The notes: a model not told the origin generated them from the sequence alone. A stretch of DNA of 10,662 nt from Clostridiales bacterium (GCA_012514045.1 JAAZBA010000382.1:1-10662), one strand, 5' to 3'. Numbered from the stretch's first letter, positions 1-7,191 are shown. Numbers and translations: made by a program.

Positions 1-192
1 ATCCAGCTTACCGATGCCCTTGCAGTACAGGCGAGACAAGGAAGCCTTGCGGCTGTGGACTTTGAGGGAAGAAGGTTTGACACCGGAAGCATTACAGGCT
101 ACCTGGAGGCTGTCCTTGAGATGTCACTTGTGAATCCCAAGAGCGCCGAGTGGCTCAGAAATTACATAAGAGAGCGGGCAAAAACATTATAA
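1..192 (+). CDS. galU: UTP-glucose-1-phosphate uridylyltransferase, C-terminal fragment
   Basis: This is the last 63 codons of a gene whose start lies left of the window; it ends in TAA at 190-192. The visible protein opens with IQLTDAL and continues through an EGRRFDTGSITGYLEA stretch, followed by a helix of the type SLVNPKSAEWLRNYI. That order matches the C-terminal part of bacterial GalU/GtaB-type nucleotidyltransferases, where the QLTDAL helix is followed by a (Y/F)D-x-G-x-x-x-G-(Y/F)LEA segment. The family makes UDP-glucose from UTP and glucose-1-phosphate in the cytoplasm, for cell-surface glycans and glycolipids. The nucleotide-binding N-terminus is outside the window, so a GalU-like paralogue with another sugar preference cannot be excluded. 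The following gene has its own promoter, so this is probably the end of a separate transcript. Confidence 0.82.
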   Translation: MQLTDALAVQARQGSLAAVDFEGRRFDTGSITGYLEAVLEMSLVNPKSAEWLRNYIRERAKTL

Positions 193-208
193 ATATAACA
201 TTTAACGA

Positions 209-237
209 TTGAAATTCCGACCATAATGGTGTATAAT
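209..237 (+). promoter_or_regulatory. Sigma-A-type promoter for the DUF1858-trmK-nif3-rqcH run
   Basis: The -35 element TTGAAA (209-214) and the perfect -10 element TATAAT (232-237) are separated by exactly 17 bases, in an AT-rich 86-base gap after the galU-like gene. Transcription would start near 244-246, leaving a leader of about 35 bases before the start codon at 279. A ribosome binding site GGAGGT sits at 265-270. I see no convincing galU terminator in the gap, so some readthrough is possible. Confidence 0.72.
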
Positions 238-278
238 ATATTATTATAAAATAAGAACATGTTCGGAGGTAGTTTTAA

Positions 279-479
279 ATGCAAGTAACAAAAGATACAA
301 TAATCGGCGATCTTCTTGACATCGATGTAAACGTGGCTCCTTTCTTCTTCGCCATCGGTATGCATTGCCTGGGCTGCCCAGCCGCCAGAAGTGAATCCAT
401 CGAGCAAGCTTGTGCCGTTCACGGAACAGACGCAGACGAACTGGTCTCCAAGATCAATGAGTACCTGGCAAAGAAGTAA
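279..479 (+). CDS. DUF1858 domain protein (redox-disulfide small protein)
   Basis: This 66-residue protein is a complete single DUF1858 domain, the small helical domain first noted near or fused to hybrid-cluster (prismane) proteins. It opens with the typical V-T-K-D-x-x-I-G-D-L-L segment and carries the family hallmark GMHCLGCPAA. The cysteine pair is C30 and C33 (C-x-x-C), with a third cysteine at C45. The pair is thought to be redox-active or metal-binding, but no biochemical role is established for stand-alone members. There is no signal peptide or membrane segment, so it should be cytosolic. The ATG at 279 is supported by GGAGGT at 265-270 with an 8-base spacer and by a consensus promoter upstream. 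It lies 10 bases before trmK and is probably co-transcribed with it; no hybrid-cluster gene is present in the window. Confidence 0.88.
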   Translation: MQVTKDTIIGDLLDIDVNVAPFFFAIGMHCLGCPAARSESIEQACAVHGTDADELVSKINEYLAKK

Positions 480-489
480 TTACGATTAA

Positions 490-1155
490 ATGAAACAAAA
501 ACGCATGCATGAGCTCGGCTCCAGACTTCTGACTGTCGCCGGGCTTGTTCCATATGGTTCCCGCATTGCTGACATAGGCACAGATCATGCGTATTTGCCT
601 GTTTACCTTGCCTCAAAGGGGCTGATTTCCCGTGCCATAGCTTCTGACATTAACCCTCTTCCCCTCGAAAATGCAAGAAAGAATATAGACCGCTTTGATG
701 CCGGGGGTGTTGTTGAACTGAAACTCTCTGACGGTATAAAGGGAATTGATGCGAAGGCGGTGGACGTGTTTATAATTGCCGGCATGGGAGGCGAAACTAT
801 AGCTGAAATAATGAGAGACGCCGCGGGATACAAACAGAAGTTTATCCTGTCCCCGATGACAAACGCTGTGAAACTCCGTCGGGCGCTGTATAGTATGGGC
901 TTCTCCATAAAGCGTGAACTTCTTGCAAGAGAGGGATACCGTATTTACCCCATAATGGAAGTATATTACACAGGCATATGCTTTGAGAATTCTCTGTATG
1001 AGAGAGCAAGTAAAGCGCTCCTTGATGGCGATTCAGAGCACAAGAGAGAATACATTGAGAAAACAGTACGCTCTATCGAAAAAGAAGCAAAAGCGGGAGA
1101 AAATGTAGAGGAGCTTTTGGCTCTTGCAGATACACTTCGAAGGACGGTGAAATAG
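490..1155 (+). CDS. trmK: tRNA (adenine(22)-N1)-methyltransferase TrmK
   Basis: TrmK transfers a methyl group from S-adenosylmethionine to N1 of adenine 22 in the D-arm of bacterial tRNAs. The 221-residue length fits the family. The class I methyltransferase fold shows motif I as ADIGTDHAYLP (residues 27-37), the TrmK signature, with D28, G30 and D32 in the SAM site. The acidic end of strand 2 is in ASDIN (D53), and a glycine-rich IIAGMGGETI segment lies around residues 95-104. An LSPMTNAVKLRRAL stretch corresponds to the conserved (Q/S)-P-x-x-x-x-x-x-LR motif before the C-terminal helical region. The start is uncertain: the ATG at 490 has no strong ribosome binding site and may rely on coupling to the gene ending at 479, while an in-frame ATG at 505 is no better. 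The stop codon directly abuts the ATG of the nif3-like gene, the trmK-nif3 arrangement common in Firmicutes. Confidence 0.93.
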   Translation: MKQKRMHELGSRLLTVAGLVPYGSRIADIGTDHAYLPVYLASKGLISRAIASDINPLPLENARKNIDRFDAGGVVELKLSDGIKGIDAKAVDVFIIAGMGGETIAEIMRDAAGYKQKFILSPMTNAVKLRRALYSMGFSIKRELLAREGYRIYPIMEVYYTGICFENSLYERASKALLDGDSEHKREYIEKTVRSIEKEAKAGENVEELLALADTLRRTVK

Positions 1156-1938
1156 ATGACAAAGGTAAAGGATATACTCAATATATTGAATGAGTTTGCC
1201 CCTGCAGATAATGCCGAAGGCTGGGACAATGTTGGTCTACTTGTGGGAGATGAAGAGAAAAAAGTAAAAAAGGTACTTGTAGCCCTTGACATAACTCTGG
1301 AAACGGTGCTTGAGGCAAAGGATGAGGGGGCAGATCTGATAGTTGCTCACCACCCTTTGATTTATAAGCCTATGTACAACATAAGAGAGAATAACCGCTG
1401 CGGCAAGATTGTCCGTGAGCTTATAAAGAGCGACATCTCCGCCATCTGCATGCATACAAACCTTGATGTGGCAGAAGGGGGAGTCAACGATGAGCTTGCT
1501 TCCGTTCTGTCACTTAGACATATCGGAATTGTGCCGAAGACTGCGGGGCTTTTGCGTTACGGCTATCTTCCCGAGCCCATGAGCGTAAAAGAATTTGTGT
1601 ATTTTGTGTCGAATATATTATCATGCCCGGTCGTACGCTATAATGATACAGATAAAGATATAAGCCTTGTAGCTGTGGGAGGCGGTGCCTGTGGAGACTA
1701 TATGGAAAGCGCCGCAGAGTTCGGATGTGATGCCTTTGTAAGTGCCGATCTTAAGTATAACGTTATGCTTGACGCTTCATACTTGAATATATGCGCCTTG
1801 GATGCCGGTCACTTCTGTACCGAACGCCCCGTATGCCGTGTACTTGCTGAAAAGTTGTGCTTAAGCTTTGAGGGCATTAAGGTTAAAGAGAGTACACATA
1901 TACCAAACATAAAAGGATTTATACGAAATGGCATTTGA
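1156..1938 (+). CDS. Nif3-like dinuclear metal center protein (DUF34)
   Basis: This 260-residue cytosolic protein belongs to the Nif3/DUF34 family, whose members form toroidal hexamers with two metal ions per subunit. Metal-ligand motifs are visible in order: VAHHP with H65 and H66, HTNLD with D104, and a C-terminal DAGHFCTE with H219 and E223. The N-terminal P-x-x-x-A-E-x-W-D-N-V-G-L segment is also typical. It has the short YbgI-like form, without the CutA/PII-like insertion that lengthens B. subtilis YqfO to about 370 residues. Biochemical function is unsettled; proposals include metal or cofactor handling and a GTP cyclohydrolase-like activity, so older type 2 GTP cyclohydrolase names should be avoided. 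The ATG follows the trmK stop without a gap, with GAAGGA at 1139-1144. Its 3' end overlaps rqcH by 11 bases, implying translational coupling. Confidence 0.93.
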   Translation: MTKVKDILNILNEFAPADNAEGWDNVGLLVGDEEKKVKKVLVALDITLETVLEAKDEGADLIVAHHPLIYKPMYNIRENNRCGKIVRELIKSDISAICMHTNLDVAEGGVNDELASVLSLRHIGIVPKTAGLLRYGYLPEPMSVKEFVYFVSNILSCPVVRYNDTDKDISLVAVGGGACGDYMESAAEFGCDAFVSADLKYNVMLDASYLNICALDAGHFCTERPVCRVLAEKLCLSFEGIKVKESTHIPNIKGFIRNGI

Positions 1939-3742
1939 TACAATATTTATACATTCAATAATAAAAGAAATGGGAGAGCTTCTGGAGGGCGCAAGGCTTG
2001 ACAAAATAGCTCAACCGGAGAGAGACGAGCTGATCTTCTCATTCCACTCCCGTCAGGGAAACCGCAGACTCCTGGTGTCCGCCTCATCTAATGCCCCCAG
2101 GCTTCACTTTACCTCCTCGCCTAAGGAAAACCCTCAGACACCGCCCATGTTCTGCATGCTTATGAGAAAGCATTTTCAAGGTGCAAGGCTTGCAGGCATT
2201 ACCCAGCCCAACGAGGACAGGATCGCTTGCTTTGAGTTCGACTGTGTAGATGAGCTGGGAGAGATGTCGAGAAAGAAAATTGTGGCAGAGCTGATGGGTC
2301 GATACTCCAACATAATCCTGGTTGACGGGGAGGGGAGAATTATCGACTGTCTGAAAAGGGTGGATGCGGAGATGTCACCCACAAGGCAGATTCTCCCGGG
2401 GCTTTTTTATCGTGAACCTTCTCCCATGAATAAGCTTCGTCTCAGCGAATGCACCGATGAGTGTGTGGAGGAGAAAATCTTAAACGAAGTCGAGGATGTA
2501 GCGCTGGATAAGTGGCTTCTTGATCGGTTTTCATGGCTGTCTCCTCTTATGTGCCGCGAGGTAGCCTATCGAGTGACGGGAAGCACCTCCGGCAGATTCA
2601 CAGACCTCGGACCTACCCTTAGAAGACGGCTCTCAAGCGAGATATCAGCTATTATGATGGACATACGAGGGGGACAAACCGCTCCCTATATGATTCTCGA
2701 GCGCAAAACCGACGCAAACGGCAGAGAAAGTCTTGTGCCGGAAGATTTCTGTTATACGGCAATAAGGCAGTACGAGGGGACAAGAGAAGTAAAGCGTTTC
2801 GACAGCTTCTGCGAGCTGTTAGACGAGTTTTATTCGGAGCGGGAGGCGCATCAGCATATAGTTCAGCGTTCCCAGAGCATCGTTAAAGCGGTGGAGGGAG
2901 CAAGAGGAAGGCTTATAAAGAAAATCGCCGTTCAAAGAGATGAACTCATAACCGCTCGGAACAGAGAGCATTTTAAGCGGGAAGGAGACTTGATAACCGC
3001 AAACCTCCACGCTATATCAGGCCGCCCGAGCGAGGCTATATTGACAGATTACTATTCTGAGCCGGACAAAAACGGTGAATATCCGGTATACACCGTAAAA
3101 CTTGACGCGCGTTATACCCCTCATCACAATGCTCAGATAGCCTATAAGAAATACCAGAGGGCAAAAAACGCTGAAAAGATGCTCCTTGAGCTTATTGCTA
3201 ACGGAGAGCGGGAGGTGGAATATCTCTCAAGTGTGCTTGATGCGCTGTCCAGAGTTACCTCTGTGGCAGAGCTAGGGGAGATAAGGGAGGAGCTTTATCA
3301 AAACGGCTACGCATCACAGAAATGGGCAAAGACTGCGACTCAGAAGAAGAAAAAAGAGAAGCTCCTGCCACCCCTTGAATATCTTTCAAGCACAGGAATG
3401 ACAATATACGCTGGAAGAAACAACCGACAGAATGAGGAATTGACATTTAAGACAGCCTCAAAAAATGACTATTGGGTGCATGTGCAGCACGAGCACGGCT
3501 CCCATGTGATAATACGCTGCCTAGGTTTGCAGCCGGATGAGAAATCCCTTGAGGAAGCCTGTATAATTGCCGCCTGCAACTCCGGCGCGAGGAAGAACGA
3601 CAAAGTAAGTGTGGACTATACGTTTGTAAGGAATGTATCCCGTCAACCGGGTGGGAAAACCGGCATGGTGTTCTATACAGACTACAGAACCGCGGTTGTA
3701 TTGCCGGACGAAACAACTATATCTAAGCTTCGGGTAAAATAG
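1928..3742 (+). CDS. rqcH: Ribosome quality control factor RqcH (NFACT family)
   Basis: RqcH binds obstructed 50S subunits carrying peptidyl-tRNA and recruits alanyl-tRNA to add C-terminal alanine tails that mark the stalled peptide for proteolysis; it is the bacterial Rqc2/NEMF homologue. The older fibronectin-binding name reflects a secondary property. The 604 residues show NFACT-N (about 1-190), with the NPQTPPMFCMLMRKH signature and the D97-R98 pair in QPNEDR, the position shown to be needed for tail synthesis in B. subtilis. A helix-hairpin-helix segment follows (about 193-218), then charged coiled-coil helices (about 290-445). The NFACT-R domain (about 485-595) contains YAGRNNRQNEELT and HGSHVII. 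No truncation is seen. The ATG at 1928 has AAAGGA at 1912-1917 and overlaps the nif3-like gene. The stop at 3742 closes the housekeeping block. Confidence 0.95.
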   Translation: MAFDTIFIHSIIKEMGELLEGARLDKIAQPERDELIFSFHSRQGNRRLLVSASSNAPRLHFTSSPKENPQTPPMFCMLMRKHFQGARLAGITQPNEDRIACFEFDCVDELGEMSRKKIVAELMGRYSNIILVDGEGRIIDCLKRVDAEMSPTRQILPGLFYREPSPMNKLRLSECTDECVEEKILNEVEDVALDKWLLDRFSWLSPLMCREVAYRVTGSTSGRFTDLGPTLRRRLSSEISAIMMDIRGGQTAPYMILERKTDANGRESLVPEDFCYTAIRQYEGTREVKRFDSFCELLDEFYSEREAHQHIVQRSQSIVKAVEGARGRLIKKIAVQRDELITARNREHFKREGDLITANLHAISGRPSEAILTDYYSEPDKNGEYPVYTVKLDARYTPHHNAQIAYKKYQRAKNAEKMLLELIANGEREVEYLSSVLDALSRVTSVAELGEIREELYQNGYASQKWAKTATQKKKKEKLLPPLEYLSSTGMTIYAGRNNRQNEELTFKTASKNDYWVHVQHEHGSHVIIRCLGLQPDEKSLEEACIIAACNSGARKNDKVSVDYTFVRNVSRQPGGKTGMVFYTDYRTAVVLPDETTISKLRVK

Positions 3743-3754
3743 GCGTGTTTTGGC

Positions 3755-3783
3755 TTGACTTTAGGCTGTAAAGGCTGTAAAAT
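3755..3783 (+). promoter_or_regulatory. Sigma-A-type promoter for the Gfo/Idh-GRE operon
   Basis: The -35 element TTGACT (3755-3760) and -10 element TAAAAT (3778-3783) have a 17-base spacer, in the 89-base gap between rqcH and the first oxidoreductase gene. Transcription would begin near 3790, giving a leader of about 40 bases. The 9-bp tandem repeat at 3763-3780 fills the spacer and enters the -10 element. No convincing rho-independent terminator for rqcH is visible in this gap, so readthrough from upstream is possible. Confidence 0.65.
3763..3780 (+). repeat. Perfect 9-bp tandem direct repeat inside the promoter spacer
   Basis: The unit AGGCTGTAA occurs twice without a gap (3763-3771 and 3772-3780). 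It lies between the -35 and -10 elements and the second copy overlaps the -10 hexamer. The position would suit a repressor operator. It could equally be a simple duplication that built the present -35/-10 spacing. It is not palindromic, so a conventional dimeric operator is not obvious. Confidence 0.6.
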
Positions 3784-3831
3784 AACTCTTGATAAATGAA
3801 TTATTTTTTATATAAAAAGGAGAACTTTCTC

Positions 3832-5067
3832 ATGAAAGAAAAGGTAAGAATAGGCTTTCTCGGACTCGGAGGACGAGGTCAGGGACTTCTGAAGCTCATA
3901 CTAAACATGGCTGACGTGGAGGTACCCGCGGTTTGCGATCTCTATGATGACAGAATAAAAGCCGGTATTAATATAGTGAGCGAAGCAAGGGACTACACTC
4001 CCACAGGCTATTCTGATTACAGACAGCTTCTGAAGCGTGAGGATATCGATGCTGTAATCATAGCTACCTCATGGCAGACCCACGGCAGAATTACTGCTGC
4101 CGCTATGCGTGCAGGCAAATACGCAGCTTTTGAGGTCGGCGGAGCATCCTCTGTTGAAGAGTGCTGGGAGCTGGTTCGCGCGTACGAGGAAACGGGCATC
4201 TGGTGCATGATGCTTGAAAACTGCTGTTATGGAGAGCTGGAACTTGCCCTTCTCAATATGATAAAGCAAGGTCTCTTCGGAGAGCTTATCCACTGCCAGG
4301 GCGCCTATGGTCACGACCTAAGAGGCGAGATCACCGGAGGCATAGAAAACAGACATTACCGCTTCCGCAATTTCCAGCACCGCAATGGTGAGCTATATCC
4401 CACACATGAGTTGGGCCCCATCTGCAATATGCTGAACATCAATAGAGGAAACAGACTCCTTACACTTACAGCTATGTCCACAAAGAGCAGAGGCCTTCAT
4501 GAATATGCCCTGAAAAACAAACCTGAATACGCAAATGTGGACTGGGCACAGGGTGATGTTACCACAACAATGATCAAGTGTGCTCATGGGGAGACGATCC
4601 TCCTCAAGCATGACTGTTCTCTTCCCAGATCCTATTCCCGTGAGATCTGGGTTCAGGGTACAAACGGCATAGCCGTAGAGTTAGGTGACAAGATTGTTAT
4701 CCAGGGACGTTCTCCTGAAGGCGGTTGGATGGAGTTTGAGTGGGAAGCCCTTTCAAAGTATATAGAAGAGTTCCGTCATCCCCTGTGGACCTGGTTCCGT
4801 GAAGCCGGAGTAAAGGGCGGGCACGGCGGCATGGACTACCTTGTGCAGCGCGCTTTCATTGAGAGCGTAAAGGAAGGAAAGCTTCCGCCTATCGATGTAT
4901 ACGACTCCGCCACATGGATGAGCATCACCTGCCTTACGGAGCAGTCAATTTACATGGGCAGTATGCCCGTAGCAGTTCCCGACTTCACAAACGGCATGTG
5001 GATCGACAGAAGACCCGATCCAAAATGCCGCTACTCTCTTGACGCAGTTCACAATGATTTGTTTTAG
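3832..5067 (+). CDS. Gfo/Idh/MocA family oxidoreductase, GH109-like (paralogue 1)
   Basis: This 411-residue protein has an N-terminal Rossmann domain with RIGFLGLGGRG (glycines 11, 13, 14 and 16) and aspartate D36 ending strand 2, which favours NAD over NADP. The usual EKP motif of sugar dehydrogenases is replaced by EVGGASS (101-107), so its lysine is missing. The next segments resemble the NAD-dependent glycosidases of family GH109: MMLENCCY (126-133), GELIH, GAYGHDLR (157-164), YPTHELGP (189-196, with Y189 and H192) and KGGHGGMDYL. GH109 enzymes cleave by transient oxidation at C3 of the sugar with bound NAD. Whether this is a glycosidase, lyase or dehydrogenase, and on what sugar, cannot be told. 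There is no signal peptide, so it is cytosolic. I chose the ATG at 3832 because AAAAAGGAG lies at 3814-3822; an in-frame ATG at 3796 would add a non-conserved extension and lacks a ribosome binding site. Confidence 0.88.
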   Translation: MKEKVRIGFLGLGGRGQGLLKLILNMADVEVPAVCDLYDDRIKAGINIVSEARDYTPTGYSDYRQLLKREDIDAVIIATSWQTHGRITAAAMRAGKYAAFEVGGASSVEECWELVRAYEETGIWCMMLENCCYGELELALLNMIKQGLFGELIHCQGAYGHDLRGEITGGIENRHYRFRNFQHRNGELYPTHELGPICNMLNINRGNRLLTLTAMSTKSRGLHEYALKNKPEYANVDWAQGDVTTTMIKCAHGETILLKHDCSLPRSYSREIWVQGTNGIAVELGDKIVIQGRSPEGGWMEFEWEALSKYIEEFRHPLWTWFREAGVKGGHGGMDYLVQRAFIESVKEGKLPPIDVYDSATWMSITCLTEQSIYMGSMPVAVPDFTNGMWIDRRPDPKCRYSLDAVHNDLF

Positions 5068-5079
5068 GAGGACTGAATC

Positions 5080-6312
5080 ATGTCCGAAAATGTAAGACTT
5101 GGTTTTATCGGCTGTAATTACAGAGGAAGCGGTATGCTTTCCCTCCTGTCTGAGATGGAGGATGTGGATATAGTCGCCGTATGTGACAGAATAGAGAGCA
5201 ATGCTAATAAAGCCGCTGCCATTGTCACAGAAAAGGGAAAGGCAGAACCGGCTAAATACCTTGACCATCATGAACTTTTGTCCCGTGACGACATACAGGG
5301 CGTGATAGCTTGCACAGCCTGGCTTGACCATGTGAATTTGGCAGTAGACTGCATGAGAGCCGGCAAATATATCGGCTTTGAGGTTGGCGGCGCTTGCTCC
5401 GTTGAAGAGTGTTGGAGGCTTGTCTATGCTTACGAGGAAACCGGTGTACCCTGTATGATGCTTGAAAATTGCTGTTACGGCCGCAATGAGCTGGCGCTTC
5501 TAAACATGATAAAGCAAGGCTTGTTCGGTGAGCTTATACATATGCAGGGCGCCTACGGGCACGACCTGAGCCACAGTCTTGTAAGCCGCATACAGGAGCG
5601 TCACTACCGCACTTTCCACTATCATCACCGCAACTGTGAAAACTATCCCACCCATGAACTTGGTCCTATATGTAATATGCTCAATATAAACAGAGGAAAC
5701 AGGCTGCTTACCCTGACTTCTACCGCCAGCAAGGCAAGAGGGCTGAATGCCCGCGCAGCGAAGATGTTCGGAGAAGATTCCATGCCGGCGCAGAGACACT
5801 GGAACCAAGGTGACGTGATTACCACTGTCATTAAATGCGCCCATGGAGAGACGATAACAATCAACCTGGATACAACCCTTCCCCGTCCATACTCCCGCGA
5901 GCTTTGTGTTCAAGGCACAGAGGGCATATACATGGAGGACGGAAACAGAATTTACATTGAAGGGATAAGCCAAACACCACACGAGTGGGACTGCTTCGCC
6001 CCCTACCTTGAGAAATATGAGCATCCCCTCTGGAAATGGTTTAAAAACACAGGTGTAAAGGGCGGACACGGCGGTATGGACTACCTTGTGCAGCGCGCTT
6101 TTATCGAAAGCATCCGTGACAATCGGGAGACACCTATCGACGTCTACGATACGGCTACATGGATGAGCATAACTGCGCTCAGCGAGGATTCCATTGCCTT
6201 GGGCAGCATGCCTGTTGCAATTCCCGACTTCACCAACGGCTTATGGATCGACAGAAGACCAGATCCCAAATGCCGCTACTCCCTTGACGCGGTACATAAT
6301 GACTTGTTCTGA
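5080..6312 (+). CDS. Gfo/Idh/MocA family oxidoreductase, GH109-like (paralogue 2)
   Basis: This 410-residue protein is a close tandem paralogue of its upstream neighbour. D36, the EVGGA segment at 101, MMLENCCY ending at Y133, and YPTHELGP with Y189 and H192 all sit at the same residue numbers. The C-termini are identical over the last twenty residues. The DNA of that shared tail differs at several third positions, so the duplication is not recent. The dinucleotide loop is degenerate, GCNYRG instead of GLGGRG, with N13 in place of the second glycine, which may change NAD handling. A short insertion (around KMFGEDSMPAQRHWNQGD) shows that the central sugar-binding half has diverged. The pair may form a heteromer or act on related substrates. 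The start at 5080 has AGGAGGA at 5066-5072, overlapping the upstream stop, and the gap is 12 bases, implying coupled translation. Confidence 0.88.
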   Translation: MSENVRLGFIGCNYRGSGMLSLLSEMEDVDIVAVCDRIESNANKAAAIVTEKGKAEPAKYLDHHELLSRDDIQGVIACTAWLDHVNLAVDCMRAGKYIGFEVGGACSVEECWRLVYAYEETGVPCMMLENCCYGRNELALLNMIKQGLFGELIHMQGAYGHDLSHSLVSRIQERHYRTFHYHHRNCENYPTHELGPICNMLNINRGNRLLTLTSTASKARGLNARAAKMFGEDSMPAQRHWNQGDVITTVIKCAHGETITINLDTTLPRPYSRELCVQGTEGIYMEDGNRIYIEGISQTPHEWDCFAPYLEKYEHPLWKWFKNTGVKGGHGGMDYLVQRAFIESIRDNRETPIDVYDTATWMSITALSEDSIALGSMPVAIPDFTNGLWIDRRPDPKCRYSLDAVHNDLF

Positions 6313-6322
6313 TTTTAAATTT

Positions 6323-6352
6323 GCCTCAATGATATTCATTGGGGCTTATTTT
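6323..6352 (+). terminator. Terminator-like hairpin after the oxidoreductase pair
   Basis: The arms GCCTCAATGA (6323-6332) and TCATTGGGGC (6336-6345) form a 10-bp stem with one T-G wobble and a 3-base TAT loop, followed by the U-rich run TTATTTT (6346-6352). This fits a rho-independent terminator of moderate strength. I find no adequate new promoter between it and the next gene, so it may be a partial terminator or attenuator setting the ratio of upstream to downstream products, or a 3'-end stabiliser of a processed mRNA. Confidence 0.68.
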
Positions 6353-6375
6353 GCATATAATACGGAGGAATAGCA

Positions 6376-7191
6376 ATGAAATTCAAATATGACCACGACC
6401 TTCACATCCATTCATACCTCTCATCGTGCTCAAACGATCCTGAGCAGACCCCTCAAAGAATTCTGGACTACGGCAAAAAATACGGACTTACTACTCTGTG
6501 TCTAACGGATCACTTCTGGGACGAGACCGTGGAGGGAGCCTCGGAATGGTATGCTGTTCATGACTATCCCCATATATCCAAGGCGCTGCCTCTCCCGCAA
6601 TATGATGGCATACGGTTTCTGTTTGGATGTGAAACCGAAATGAATCGCTTCCTTACGGTGGGGATATCGAAGGAGAGGATGGAAGAGCTCGATTTCATTA
6701 TAATACCCACAACCCATATGCACATGAATAGATATGCAATGAATGGATATACAATATTCGAGGAACAGTCGAAGAACGTGCGTACAAGGGCAGAAGCCTG
6801 GGTAAAACGATTTGAGCATCTACTTAATATGGATCTGCCTTTTTATAAAGTCGGTGTTGCCCATCTTGCATACGGGCTCATCGCCCCAAGCCGGCAGGAA
6901 ACATTGGAGGTACTGGATCTGATAACGGACGATGACTATGCAATGTTGTTTAAAAAAGCGGCACAGGTGGGAATCGGCATAGAACTAAACCATTCGGATA
7001 TGTCCTTTAAAGATGAGGAAAGCGATATAATCCTCCGTCCTTTCAGGATAGCCAGGGAATGCGGCTGTAAATTCTACCTGGGTACCGATGCCCACAATCC
7101 TAAAACTTTTGATGACGCAAGAGAGGTTTTCAACAGAGCCATAGATATGCTCTCCCTTGAGGAAAAGGATAAGTTCATTATAGGAGGTTAA
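6376..7191 (+). CDS. PHP-domain protein, histidinol-phosphatase-like metallohydrolase
   Basis: This 271-residue protein is a single PHP (polymerase and histidinol phosphatase) domain, a TIM-barrel-like fold that binds two or three metal ions and usually hydrolyses phosphoesters. The expected metal motifs occur in order: DLHIHS with H10 and H12, LTDHF with D45 and H46, GCETEM with E86 and E88, TTHMH with H114, then GVAHLAYG, ELNHSD and a C-terminal GTDAHNP. All the expected ligands appear present, so it should be active. The length is that of HisK-type histidinol phosphatases, but no histidine biosynthesis gene is nearby. The operon context points instead to a phosphorylated sugar or other small metabolite. 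It is cytosolic, with no signal peptide. The ATG at 6376 has GGAGGA at 6364-6369, 6 bases away. The stop is 1 base before the next ATG. Confidence 0.86.
   Translation: MKFKYDHDLHIHSYLSSCSNDPEQTPQRILDYGKKYGLTTLCLTDHFWDETVEGASEWYAVHDYPHISKALPLPQYDGIRFLFGCETEMNRFLTVGISKERMEELDFIIIPTTHMHMNRYAMNGYTIFEEQSKNVRTRAEAWVKRFEHLLNMDLPFYKVGVAHLAYGLIAPSRQETLEVLDLITDDDYAMLFKKAAQVGIGIELNHSDMSFKDEESDIILRPFRIARECGCKFYLGTDAHNPKTFDDAREVFNRAIDMLSLEEKDKFIIGG

Noticed and set aside
3767..3781. Possible catabolite-responsive (cre) site over the tandem repeat
   Set aside because: TGTAAAGGCTGTAA matches only part of the cre consensus and lacks the central CG and the final C, so it is too weak to call.
3789..3816. Second promoter TTGATA with TATAAA, 16-base spacer
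   Set aside because: The start point would fall at the edge of the ribosome binding site, leaving almost no leader; the TTGACT/TAAAAT pair upstream is better placed.
3796..3831. Longer start for the first Gfo/Idh/MocA gene at ATG 3796
   Set aside because: The extra 12 residues precede the conserved Rossmann start and no ribosome binding site lies before 3796, whereas AAAAAGGAG is ideally placed before 3832.
3743..3831. Mobile-element or genomic-island boundary between the housekeeping block and the operon
   Set aside because: The change in gene content suggests an insertion point, but there is no integrase, tRNA end, inverted repeat or evident composition shift to support transfer.
5500..6069. 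A 189-codon open frame on the minus strand
   Set aside because: It is fully antisense to the second GH109-like gene, has no plausible domain, and reflects the codon bias of the real gene.
6356..6361. Perfect TATAAT before the PHP gene as a -10 element
   Set aside because: No -35 element lies at a proper distance, and transcription would begin inside the ribosome binding site.
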